A DNA stretch of 55,719 nt from a virus: positions 1 to 55,719 of the IMG/VR virus record IMGVR_UViG_3300006735_004667; one strand, 5' to 3'. The notes beneath the pieces were generated by a model. It searched no databases and had not been told where the DNA came from. It saw only the letters and a list, made by a program, of their open reading frames with translations. This document shows, one piece after another, positions 48,601-55,719 of this stretch. Position 1 is the first letter of the stretch. Each line of letters starts with the position of its first letter. A program made the position numbers and the translations under genes.

Positions 48601-50238
48601 TTAATTTGTGGTATCAAAGACTTTAGTGTTCTGGTCTGTACCATTTTGACTAGTAATACCACTATTAGCTGCAATGATTTGATTATTGTAGTAATTCATA
48701 TTTTGTAAACTATTTCCATAACCTATAGCTGCATCAGGATTTGCATATCTTGGGTCGGCATCAAAATTCACAAAACTTGACCGGTTTTCATATTGAGCTT
48801 GAAATAATTCTTGTTGAGCTTGATTAAAAGCGTTCCTTTGTGCTACTAATGATTTTAATTCCTCACCTTCTAATACTCTACCACCAACACCCTTTCCTTT
48901 ATCTAATCTTTCTTTTACAATACTCTCAATAGCTCTTCTATCTTTTAAACTTATATCATCACCTTCTTCTCTTAATAAAGCTAATAACTGAGAAGTGGTT
49001 GCATTATCTTTAAGCCAATCTTCATTAATACTTGAAAGACCGAAAAAGTTTTTATTGAAACCTAATTCTTCGGTATCTCTCTTTACACCATCTTCACCTT
49101 TAACTTTATTTCTACCAAAGAAAGTTTCTTGAGTTTGAATACCACCTGTTTTTATTCCTGTTTTTTCGTCTACTACTTCACCTTGAATTTCTTTTCTATC
49201 AAGTTCATTCTTAGCAGCAAAGCCAAGGTACTCCATTAATTTATTCCAATTATTATAAATCAAATATGCAGCTGCAGCTATAGCAGCTAGACCTGCAATT
49301 ATCAAAAGAGCTTTCGCACCCATTAGTATCATGAAGGTCATTAATCTCAAGTATAATTTTCTAAAAAGGCTCCCAATTTTACTGACTATTTTAGTCATAC
49401 CTTTTCTAAATGAACCTCTCCTTCTTCCACCTTCGATTCGTTTACTTTTATCAATCGTCTTAAGAGCTTGTTTATTTCTAAAACCAATTTTCTTTCTAGA
49501 CATAATGTTGCTATCTTTGTCTAGAATAGTCTTACCATCATAAGTTAACCCTTTTTTCTCAAGCCTTCTTTTAGCTGCTCCCAATTTTTTTTCTTCTTTT
49601 CTAGATAACTTACTGTCATTCTTCAAGAACTTTATTAACGAGCCAATCCTATTAAAAATGAAACCACCTACAGTAAATAGTGCTGTTTTGAGTATATTAA
49701 ATCCTGGGACTTGTTGAAGAGCGTTTAAAGAACCTAACATAATAGAGAAGTCACCTTTAACAGCATCCATGAAATTACTAAGACCTGAATTATTATCAAA
49801 AGCTTGTTTGACTCTTTCTCTAAAAACACTTATTGATTCTTCAAACCCTGCTGCAGCTATTTCTATAAATTCTTTATTAGTTTGTCTTAATCTTTCTAAA
49901 ACAGATATAGTTTTTTCTTGTTTTTCTTCACCAGCAAGTTTTCCTTTACCTTCCCCTGGTGTAGTTTTTACTAGTTTTGTTATTTGTTTATCACTATTTC
50001 TAGCAACAATAGCTGCATCTCTAGTTAATTGAACTTCTGCTCCTTGTAGTCTTCTATTATATTGGTCTCTTTTAACTTCTTTTTCAGCTTCTTTATTATC
50101 TGTTCTTTCTTTTTTTAAGTCATCTGTTTTTTCATGGTCTATTAATGATTGAATTTTTTCACCAACTTTATCCACATGAGTAGCGAGTGCTTTCGTGGCA
50201 TTGACTATAGGATTATTATTACCTGTTTCTTCAACCAT
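48601..50238 (-). CDS. 29: Tail tape measure protein (gp29-like)
   Basis: 545 residues. The N-terminal 200 are charged helices; a hydrophobic helix near 300-325 (MILMGAKALLIIAGLAAIAA) follows a very basic segment, as in tape measures that insert into the host membrane; the C-terminus is polar and flexible. It lies downstream of the gp26/gp51 assembly-chaperone pair, the usual tape measure location. Length is close to T4 gp29 (590). The identification rests on position and composition. Confidence 0.65.
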   Translation of the reverse strand: MVEETGNNNPIVNATKALATHVDKVGEKIQSLIDHEKTDDLKKERTDNKEAEKEVKRDQYNRRLQGAEVQLTRDAAIVARNSDKQITKLVKTTPGEGKGKLAGEEKQEKTISVLERLRQTNKEFIEIAAAGFEESISVFRERVKQAFDNNSGLSNFMDAVKGDFSIMLGSLNALQQVPGFNILKTALFTVGGFIFNRIGSLIKFLKNDSKLSRKEEKKLGAAKRRLEKKGLTYDGKTILDKDSNIMSRKKIGFRNKQALKTIDKSKRIEGGRRRGSFRKGMTKIVSKIGSLFRKLYLRLMTFMILMGAKALLIIAGLAAIAAAAYLIYNNWNKLMEYLGFAAKNELDRKEIQGEVVDEKTGIKTGGIQTQETFFGRNKVKGEDGVKRDTEELGFNKNFFGLSSINEDWLKDNATTSQLLALLREEGDDISLKDRRAIESIVKERLDKGKGVGGRVLEGEELKSLVAQRNAFNQAQQELFQAQYENRSSFVNFDADPRYANPDAAIGYGNSLQNMNYYNNQIIAANSGITSQNGTDQNTKVFDTTN

Positions 50239-50245
50239 TTAGATA

Positions 50246-50623
50246 TTATTTCTTTGCGTTTGTGTCGTGTTCTTTAGCTGCACTGTTAACATATAAACCA
50301 AACCATGCTGCTCCTGCACCAACTAGAATACTAATAAGACCTGATTGTTCCATTGAAGGGTCAGGTAAATCTAGGAACCACATAACTACCCAATAGATTA
50401 AAAATATGTAAACACTTAAAAATGCTCTTGGCCATATTCTCCATGCATCAACTGTTCTAGCTAAGTGAACCCATTTTTGCCAAGGGTTAACTGTATCGTT
50501 TGCTTTTAAATCTCTTATCTCATCTTTAAGGGCACCATTCTCTTGAATCATTTCCATAAACTTTGATAAGTCCATCTCCACTTCGTTTCGTGACATATCG
50601 CCACTAAATCTTTCGTCTGCCAT
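50246..50623 (-). CDS. Membrane protein, holin-like
   Basis: 125 residues. A coiled-coil-like start (EVEMDLSKFMEMIQENGALK) then two membrane helices (AFLSVYIFLIYWVVMWFL and SGLISILVGAGAAWFGLYV) with a short polar end. The WQKWVHLARTVDAWRIWPRA segment is conserved in marine phage proteins often called holin. In T4 the holin lies elsewhere, so a structural membrane role is possible. It lies between gp51-like and tape measure. Confidence 0.6.
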   Translation of the reverse strand: MADERFSGDMSRNEVEMDLSKFMEMIQENGALKDEIRDLKANDTVNPWQKWVHLARTVDAWRIWPRAFLSVYIFLIYWVVMWFLDLPDPSMEQSGLISILVGAGAAWFGLYVNSAAKEHDTNAKK

Positions 50624-50637
50624 TTTTATTTACCTCT

Positions 50638-50835
50638 TTATTTACGATATTTAGCCATTTGGGCTTTTTCGTGTTTTTCTTTTTCTCTTAAATGTTTTAT
50701 CAACAGTTGAATGAAAACTTCCCTCTCCCAAGGTATCATTCTATCTATATCATACATAGAGTATTTATGTTCTTGAAGTAGATAGAAATTAGTATTTGTG
50801 TAATTATATAAAGTTTCATGGGAGAGGCCTATACG
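50638..50835 (-). CDS. 51: gp51-like segment, probably made by -1 frameshift
   Basis: 65 codons in the -1 frame relative to gp26, with no start codon near their beginning: RIGLSHETLYNYTNTNFYLL, then LLQEHKYSMYDIDRMIPWER and EVFIQLLIKHLREKEKHEK. The Y-x-x-x-D-I-x-x-M-x-P-W-E-R pattern and the charged helix are typical of T4 gp51-type proteins (baseplate hub assembly). It is continuous with gp26 through the slippery site at 50835-50844. Initiation at the internal ATG (SMYDID) is the alternative and would lose about 26 residues. Confidence 0.65.
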   Translation of the reverse strand, partial: RIGLSHETLYNYTNTNFYLLQEHKYSMYDIDRMIPWEREVFIQLLIKHLREKEKHEKAQMAKYRK

Positions 50836-51563
50836 AAAAAATTTTCGATACCCTCAATTAATATTTTGTTCTCATGTTCACATTTAGTACATTTATATTC
50901 AGCTGGTACAACCATTTTAGGTTGATGTTGAACATATGCTAATATATTTTCTAACATATCTAAAGTCATACCTTCTAAAAACTTATCTAGTTCTTCACTA
51001 GTAAAATCATCTCTAGTCATAACTTCATCACCATTGATAATTTTATCAACCATTCTATTTAATATAGCAAACATGACTTCAGGATTTTCCATATCTTCAT
51101 CATCACCATCTTCTATATTAAATTTTTTGTTTATTGATGCTAATTCATTAAGAGAAGGTAATCTTAATTCAATAGAGATTGTATCAGTAAGTTTTTGAAT
51201 TTTATTTACTACTTTTTTAGGTGGTAATAATTCGTATTTTTCATAGTCAATAGATACATGGTTTTCTTCTTCACAATTTTCACATTGTAATCCTATATCT
51301 GTAGTTTCACCAACTGATACTATACGAAGTCTTATAAATAAAAATTCTAAATCAGTTTGATGTAAAGTTTGAACATTAACATTTTCTGTACAAGATTCTA
51401 CAAGTCTAAAAATTTCTTTTAGTTTATTTTCTTGGTCATCACCTTCTTGTGCTATTAGCAATGCCTTTTGTTCACCCACTAAAAAAGGTCTGTATCTAAT
51501 TTCATCACCACTAATTGGTAATGAAGTTGTATACATAGGGGTTTCTATTGTTGGTAAGCTCAT
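50829..51563 (-). CDS. 26: Baseplate hub/tail assembly chaperone gp26
   Basis: 244 residues (T4 gp26 is 208). MSLPTIETPMYTTSLPISGD, EIRYRPFLVGEQKALLIAQE, and two Cys pairs, CENCEEEN near 92 and CTKCEHEN near 226, that form a likely zinc ribbon. The pattern fits the T4 baseplate protein family. The last codons, AAT TTT TTC, form two overlapping -1 slippery heptamers just before the stop, so a gp26-gp51 fusion is predicted, similar to the G/GT tail chaperones of siphophages. Own late promoter at 51591. Confidence 0.78.
   Translation of the reverse strand: MSLPTIETPMYTTSLPISGDEIRYRPFLVGEQKALLIAQEGDDQENKLKEIFRLVESCTENVNVQTLHQTDLEFLFIRLRIVSVGETTDIGLQCENCEEENHVSIDYEKYELLPPKKVVNKIQKLTDTISIELRLPSLNELASINKKFNIEDGDDEDMENPEVMFAILNRMVDKIINGDEVMTRDDFTSEELDKFLEGMTLDMLENILAYVQHQPKMVVPAEYKCTKCEHENKILIEGIENFFV
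50835..50844 (-). other. Programmed -1 frameshift site
   Basis: On the minus strand, A AAT TTT (50844-50838) and T TTT TTC (50841-50835) are both canonical X XXY YYZ heptamers in the zero frame of gene 26; the stop TAG follows six bases later. The -1 frame stays open for 65 codons with gp51-like sequence. Confidence 0.7.
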
Positions 51564-51590
51564 AATTTATTCCTCATTATATTATGTAAT

Positions 51591-51598
51591 TATTTATA
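51591..51598 (-). promoter_or_regulatory. T4-type late promoter (minus strand)
   Basis: TATAAATA on the minus strand, 27 bases before the gene 26 start, with GAGGA ribosome site between. It would drive gene 26/51, holin-like and tape measure genes. Confidence 0.65.
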
Positions 51599-51599
51599 T

Positions 51600-52259
51600 T
51601 TAAAATATATCGTCAATTTTATCTGATAATTTAGTAGTAAGTTTATTGGTGACTTTATCAAGTTTTCTATCTATTTTAGAATTAAGTTTTCTACTAAACT
51701 TATTGAATAGACTACCAAGTAAACCTTGTGGTGTATTTTCAAAAGCTGAACTCCATCTTCTAAATGCAAATGAACAAGTAAATGTTTGTATACCTGTACT
51801 TCCTGCATCTAGAGTTTGTGCTGCTATCGCTTGAGGGTACGCTTCTTGTAATTTAACTGAATATATTACTGTACCATCTGCTGCTAGTTGTTCTATCTCA
51901 ATTTCACCTATATAATCATCATAGTATCTATAATAATACGCATCATCAAAAATATATTGTTGCCATAATTCTATTTTTTGTTTATCTTCAAAAGTAGTAT
52001 CACATACAAAAGTCATTTGAACTAGACCACCTTCATAATCTATACCACTAACTCTATTAGCTTTTGGACCACCATGATATTCACTATGAGGTGTTGTTAT
52101 AAAACTTCTACCAGGTATTGATATATTAGTACATCTAATACCTCTAGAACTCAAAGACCCATCTGCAAGACCTATTGGTCCTGATATGTGAACATTAAAA
52201 TTATTTGTACGGGTCATATTATCAATATTACCCATAAATCTGTTTATATTAAAACTCAT
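51600..52259 (-). CDS. Tail tube-fold protein (gp54/gp19-like)
   Basis: 219 residues. NNFNVHISGPIGL, CTNISIPGRSFITTPH, VQMTFVCDTTFEDKQKIELW and IEIEQLAADGTVIYSVKLQE follow the strand order of T4 tail-tube proteins (gp19, gp54, gp48). The C-terminal 40 residues form a basic/acidic tail (KLNSKIDRKLDKVTNKLTTK). Being next to gene 26 and near gene 48, the tube initiator gp54 is more likely than gp19. Confidence 0.65.
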   Translation of the reverse strand: MSFNINRFMGNIDNMTRTNNFNVHISGPIGLADGSLSSRGIRCTNISIPGRSFITTPHSEYHGGPKANRVSGIDYEGGLVQMTFVCDTTFEDKQKIELWQQYIFDDAYYYRYYDDYIGEIEIEQLAADGTVIYSVKLQEAYPQAIAAQTLDAGSTGIQTFTCSFAFRRWSSAFENTPQGLLGSLFNKFSRKLNSKIDRKLDKVTNKLTTKLSDKIDDIF

Positions 52260-52837
52260 TGAAACATCTTCCTACTTTCTTTCCATACTGTTGCTTTACT
52301 CTTTCTGATAAATTGTTCTGTTGGTAAAAATATAGCTATCTCCCAATCCTGTGGTTCTATTAACAATAATTTAGTTTTTATATGTTCTGATAAATAATGT
52401 TTAAAACACGGTTTGTAAAATCTATATTTTTTAGCTCCTTGCATCAATTTATAAGTTAATCTGAATTTAGTTGATGTATCAAATTGATTATTATTTGTTA
52501 TATCAAGTAAAGCATCTAAAAATTGAGCTCTCCAATTCGGAGCTATATAATGTAAATTCATACCATGAAACCCACCTTTAGCTGGTTGAACCGGTATCAC
52601 TAAAGGGAATCTATCATAGTATGGTAATGTCTTTTTATTCTTTGGGTCGTATTGAAAATTATACATCATCCCAAATATTTTACGAACTCTAGTTGGTCCG
52701 TCTTTAATTAAAGCTGGTCGGGAGACCGACATAGTACTAACTTGGTCTTGAAACCAATTCATTGAAGCTTTTGTTCTAGCTTGTATTCCAGCTCTGAACG
52801 CTTCTTGTTCTAATTTATCAAATAGTCTCCCAGCCAT
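52256..52837 (-). CDS. Conserved T4-like virion protein
   Basis: 193 residues. FGMMYNFQYDPKNKKTLPYY, DRFPLVIPVQPAKGGFHGMN and LHYIAPNWRAQFLDALLDIT are a strongly conserved pattern in T4-like marine phages. I recall it as a structural protein near genes 2, 4 and 53, but cannot fix the T4 counterpart (gp2, DNA end protector, is one possibility). It overlaps the tube-fold gene by four bases. Confidence 0.65.
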   Translation of the reverse strand: MAGRLFDKLEQEAFRAGIQARTKASMNWFQDQVSTMSVSRPALIKDGPTRVRKIFGMMYNFQYDPKNKKTLPYYDRFPLVIPVQPAKGGFHGMNLHYIAPNWRAQFLDALLDITNNNQFDTSTKFRLTYKLMQGAKKYRFYKPCFKHYLSEHIKTKLLLIEPQDWEIAIFLPTEQFIRKSKATVWKESRKMFQ

Positions 52838-52845
52838 TTGTTATC

Positions 52846-53451
52846 CTAAAATTTTGTTGTAAAGTGTAATGATACTGCATCACCTAAGTCAACATCACTA
52901 TCTCTTATATCACTTTGGACTAATACTCCAATGCTCATTGAATCTGATAATGAATATTCTATGTTTACACTTTTATCTAAAACACCATCATAGTCTCCAT
53001 AGTGTAATGTTACATCAGCAAAATTAAGAAAAGGAAGGTTTAAATCTACCCATTCATAATCAGGTGCTAAATCTTGACCATAGAACTTACCAACTTTAAT
53101 TGGACCATATCCTACAGACATATACTTTTCTTCAAAGTTTTTAGTACTGTCATCATACCTATAAGCTGCATAACCTAAATTCATATTAAATTTATTCTTA
53201 ACAACACTATATCCACCATAAAGGTCTGTTTCAACCTTTGCGTCATCATTAAAATCAACATTCATTGCACAACCACCAACATAAAAACCTTTTCCTATGT
53301 TTTGGTCTAGACATGCCCATATTGAAGGGTTACCATCAGTTTGTGATACACCTCTCCACATATAATCAGAACTCACACCATATGAGCCAGTCATTGCAAA
53401 TCCAGGGATGCTTAGAAACACACCTGCTAATAATACTAATAATTTATTCAT
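52846..53451 (-). CDS. Outer-membrane TorF/Gcw_chp-type porin
   Basis: 201 residues with a clear signal peptide (MNKLLVLLAGVFLSIPGFA, cut after Ala19). The mature start GSYGVSSDYMWRGVSQTDGN has the SDYxxRGxSQT hallmark of the TorF/Gcw_chp putative porin family; alternating beta strands follow and the protein ends in Phe (TTKF), as outer-membrane barrels do. It has its own late promoter and sits between structural genes. It could alter the envelope late in infection or block competing phage; both are inferences. Confidence 0.78.
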   Translation of the reverse strand: MNKLLVLLAGVFLSIPGFAMTGSYGVSSDYMWRGVSQTDGNPSIWACLDQNIGKGFYVGGCAMNVDFNDDAKVETDLYGGYSVVKNKFNMNLGYAAYRYDDSTKNFEEKYMSVGYGPIKVGKFYGQDLAPDYEWVDLNLPFLNFADVTLHYGDYDGVLDKSVNIEYSLSDSMSIGVLVQSDIRDSDVDLGDAVSLHFTTKF

Positions 53452-53507
53452 ATATTTCTCCTATATTATTTTGTATTAAACATTATATAATTCATAATGT
53501 AATAAAG

Positions 53508-53515
53508 TATTTATA
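53508..53515 (-). promoter_or_regulatory. T4-type late promoter (minus strand)
   Basis: TATAAATA on the minus strand, 56 bases before the porin start, with AGGAGA as ribosome site. It overlies the end of gene 4. Confidence 0.65.
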
Positions 53516-53519
53516 TCAC

Positions 53520-53975
53520 TTAATAGATGTTAATGTCCTTTTCTGTTAAGATTCTCCATTTCCATTTTCTATCTTTACAATACTTCATAGCTGAGTTCCA
53601 TTTAGCATCATTGACTATATAAGTTTGTACTTCTTTAAGATATCGTTTAGATGTTCTACCTGTTTTAGTAAGTTTTCGTTTTGGGTTGGGCGGAGAACAT
53701 TGAGAGTGAGGTTTTACTTCTATTAGTTCTTCTACTATCATTCCATTTGTTGTTCTGTACTTGATATAGAAGTCTGGAAAGTATCTGTGCACACGATTAT
53801 CTACCGGTGAGACATATGGTATTATTATTTCCTCAGATTGCCATTGAAGTATAGAAGGATTGTTGTCTAGATAAGTCATAAATCTTCGCTCTAATAAAGA
53901 ACGATAAATAATATTACTAGGGTTACCTTTATACTTATTTGGATTCTTTGGACGAAACTTTCCTTTATAAGACAT
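53520..53975 (-). CDS. 4: Head completion protein gp4
   Basis: 151 residues (T4 gp4 is 150). MSYKGKFRPKNPNKYKGNPS, NIIYRSLLERRFMTYLDNNP, YFPDFYIKYR and EELIEVKPHSQC fit gp4/gp50/gp65, whose PDFYI...IEVKP resembles a restriction-endonuclease core (P-D...E-x-K). It finishes heads before tail joining. Late promoter 15 bases upstream on the minus strand. Confidence 0.88.
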   Translation of the reverse strand: MSYKGKFRPKNPNKYKGNPSNIIYRSLLERRFMTYLDNNPSILQWQSEEIIIPYVSPVDNRVHRYFPDFYIKYRTTNGMIVEELIEVKPHSQCSPPNPKRKLTKTGRTSKRYLKEVQTYIVNDAKWNSAMKYCKDRKWKWRILTEKDINIY

Positions 53976-53980
53976 AAATA
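53973..53980 (+). promoter_or_regulatory. Late promoter-like box (CATAAATA)
   Basis: One mismatch from consensus, 37 bases before the gene 48 start; divergent with the minus-strand box at 53990. Confidence 0.4.
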
Positions 53981-53989
53981 ACTATATAG

Positions 53990-53997
53990 TATTTATA
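53990..53997 (-). promoter_or_regulatory. T4-type late promoter (minus strand)
   Basis: TATAAATA on the minus strand, immediately upstream of gene 4. With the box at 53973 it forms a divergent late control region between the two baseplate/head groups. Confidence 0.65.
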
Positions 53998-54016
53998 ATA
54001 CAATAGGATAATTATA

Positions 54017-55270
54017 ATGGCAGGAAAAAATTTCAAAAAACTTCAGAGTAGAATTAATAATTATGTGGGTTCAGTAGATGGTGATATATCAAACATCGGT
54101 GACAAAGTTTCAAACTTTAGAAATAATTTTGGTACAGGAAAAAATATATCTAACTTTTTTGACCAAAGACTTGCAGACGGATTAGATACTCTTATTCAAG
54201 GTTCTTTAGGTGTTCGTACATCTAACATACCTGAAATTAGTGATAAAGTAGCGTTAGCTAGACAAGAGAATAGACTTGCTAGAAATAATGCTCTTTCTAA
54301 GTTAGTAAAAGGAGAGGAAAAACCTTCTACACATAAGTTGTTCAGATATCCTGAGATGTATACAAATGAAGATGGTACTAAAAATACATTTCCTAATTAT
54401 ATTCATTTCAGGTCTTTAGAAAGAAGACACAAACCAGGTAGAGCAAAAACAAAAGACGGTAGATTCATTGATGGTGTTGCTAGTATGTCAGATGATGATA
54501 CAGAATTGTATGATATATTTTTATCTCTACCTGATAATCTTGTTGATAATTTAGCAGTTTCATATGCTGAATCTGAAGCTGGTATGTTAGACCAACTAAT
54601 TGGAACTCTCTTTAATACAAATAATGATGTAATGAACAACTCTGTTTTTGATAAAGCACAAGTAAAACAAGCTCTTTTAAAAATGTTACCTGGTAATGAT
54701 TTAAGAGAATTTGGTCAAGGTAAAATGAATAATCCTATGAAATTTAATAAATTTTCAGGTGTACCTTTTAGAACATTCACTTATCAATTTACACTTAGAC
54801 CAAAAAACCCACAAGAATCAAATACACTATTACAAATAATAAGTGCTTTCAAAAAGTCCATGTTACCTGGTGTTGAAGGTGCAGGTTCTAAAATATGGAC
54901 TTTTCCTAATGAGTGGGCTATTGAATTTGATGGTCTTATAAAAAATTGGGTTGACTTTCCTTTGACATCTGTTTGTACTAGTTGTGATGTTGACTATACA
55001 GCTGGTCAAGGATATGCTCCCACGATTGATGGAGCTCCACAAGCTTTTACAATGTCTTTAGGATTTACAGAAACAACACCATTACATAGACAAAGATTCT
55101 ATGATGAAGTTTCAGCTGCAAATCCAGATAGAAAATCTAGAGCAGCACAGGGTTCTGAAATTACAGATAAAATGATAGAAGAAATAGAAAATGCCGAAGC
55201 AGAAGCTGAAGCTGAAGCAGCAAGATTACTTGAAGCAAAAGAAAAAGAAAACCAAAAACCGGTGGAATAA
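54017..55270 (+). CDS. 48: Baseplate tail-tube cap gp48
   Basis: 417 residues (T4 gp48 is 364). KLFRYPEMYTNEDGTKNTFP, NYIHFRSLERRHKPG and PFRTFTYQFTLRPKNPQESN form the N-terminal domain and tube-fold strands; SCDVDYTAGQGYAPTIDGAP, QAFTMSLGFTETTPLHRQRF is the conserved C-terminal tube motif. The last 40 residues are an acidic Glu/Ala-rich tail (AEAEAEAEAA). Followed by gp53 two bases later. Confidence 0.8.
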   Translation: MAGKNFKKLQSRINNYVGSVDGDISNIGDKVSNFRNNFGTGKNISNFFDQRLADGLDTLIQGSLGVRTSNIPEISDKVALARQENRLARNNALSKLVKGEEKPSTHKLFRYPEMYTNEDGTKNTFPNYIHFRSLERRHKPGRAKTKDGRFIDGVASMSDDDTELYDIFLSLPDNLVDNLAVSYAESEAGMLDQLIGTLFNTNNDVMNNSVFDKAQVKQALLKMLPGNDLREFGQGKMNNPMKFNKFSGVPFRTFTYQFTLRPKNPQESNTLLQIISAFKKSMLPGVEGAGSKIWTFPNEWAIEFDGLIKNWVDFPLTSVCTSCDVDYTAGQGYAPTIDGAPQAFTMSLGFTETTPLHRQRFYDEVSAANPDRKSRAAQGSEITDKMIEEIENAEAEAEAEAARLLEAKEKENQKPVE

Positions 55271-55272
55271 TA

Positions 55273-55719
55273 ATGAGTACAGGATTTTTTAAACATATAC
55301 CAACAATAGCTTATGACTTTAAAAGTGATGGTAAATTTTCTGAAGCAAAAGACCTTTTTCGTAAAGTAGGAGTTTGGTCTTATTTACAAGAAGGTATTAC
55401 AGGTTATTCTTACTACAGAATAACAGAAGGTGAAAGACCTGATTCTGTAGCAACAAAACTTTATGGTGATGCTACTTTATATTGGTTGTTCTTTTTAGTA
55501 AATGAAAATTTACAAGATTTAAATGATTGGCCAAAAGGTCAAAGACAATTTGAAAAATATCTTGATAGAAAATATTCAGGTAAATCTCTTACAGCATCAG
55601 ACTCAACTGATATAGTTTCATATAATCATACAACAGAAGTATCTAGTAAATTTTTATTAGGAGAAAAAGTTAGTCAATCAGATAGTGTGTTCGGGTTTGT
55701 TACAAGTGTTGAACCAACC
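55273..55719 (+). CDS. 53: Baseplate wedge gp53 (partial)
   Basis: 149 codons are visible; the gene runs off the window. FKHIPTIAYDFKSDGKFSEA, YYRITEGERPDSVATKLYGD and ATLYWLFFLVNENLQDLNDW match the LysM-like N-terminal part of gp53 (GERPDxVAxKxYGxxxYWW). It joins wedges around the hub. Coupled to gene 48. Confidence 0.9.
   Translation, partial: MSTGFFKHIPTIAYDFKSDGKFSEAKDLFRKVGVWSYLQEGITGYSYYRITEGERPDSVATKLYGDATLYWLFFLVNENLQDLNDWPKGQRQFEKYLDRKYSGKSLTASDSTDIVSYNHTTEVSSKFLLGEKVSQSDSVFGFVTSVEPT

Noticed and set aside
1-55719. tRNAs, CRISPR arrays, insertion sequences, integrase or attachment sites
   Set aside because: No T-loop-like GGTTCGA outside coding genes, no spaced identical repeats, no transposase or recombinase of the integrase type was seen.

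Overview
The window is a piece of a lytic T4-like myovirus genome from an AT-rich marine host. T4-type genes seen are gp43 polymerase, UvsX, gp41, gp61, gp59, gp32, NrdA/NrdB, DenV, gp4, gp48, gp53, a gp26/gp51 pair and a tape measure. There is no integrase, repressor, tRNA or CRISPR. Strong AT bias, AGA-dominated arginine codons and a phage copy of ribosomal protein bS21 suggest a pelagiphage of the HTVC008M type infecting SAR11 (Pelagibacterales). The host is inferred; the T4-like identity is read directly from the genes.

Layout. 1-8,700: Hsp20, AT-hook protein, lysozyme, DenV, polymerase, SNase-like nuclease, UvsX, gp41 helicase and a HAD nucleotidase. 8,733-24,512: about 16 kb of virion-type genes. 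At least seven start with short peptides resembling the T4 capsid-targeting sequence and its gp21 cleavage rule (I/L-x-E); several carry enzyme domains (PAP2 phosphatase, KxDG ligase-like, HxGH nucleotidylyltransferase, P-loop kinase). 24,537-28,000: peroxiredoxin, HNH protein, acyl carrier protein and an overlapping spanin pair. 28,027-34,740: gp61, NrdA/NrdB, then a tightly packed set of small membrane proteins with a c-type cytochrome, glutaredoxin, zinc-ribbon protein, lipoprotein and a ribbon-helix-helix-like protein. 34,743-37,780: GIY-YIG-like protein, bidirectional terminator, divergent promoter hub, small early genes and a structured RNA. 37,800-48,400: SleB-type hydrolase, conserved marine-phage genes, PD-(D/E)XK nuclease, IscU, gp33-like, bS21, gp59 and gp32. 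48,421-48,590: a second, multibranched RNA behind a late promoter. 48,601-53,975 (minus strand): tape measure, holin-like protein, gp51-like segment, gp26, tube-fold protein, a virion protein, an outer-membrane porin and gp4. 54,017-end: gp48 and the start of gp53.

Regulation can be read in unusual detail. T4-type late promoters (TATAAATA) precede several virion genes and one RNA. Two early/middle promoter classes recur: class A has an 18-bp spacer with a conserved GTAC-C-TTTT core and TATACTA; class B has a 16-bp spacer and TAGTATAATAG. At several of both classes the start codon lies at or very near the predicted transcription start, with no Shine-Dalgarno sequence, so the mRNAs look leaderless.

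Best candidates for something new: the capsid-targeted cargo cluster, the two structured RNAs, the promoter classes with leaderless starts beside a viral bS21, a canonical -1 slippery site joining gp26 to gp51, and the cytochrome c/IscU/ACP/porin host-like genes. All assignments come from reading sequence; no database search, folding program or expression data was used.
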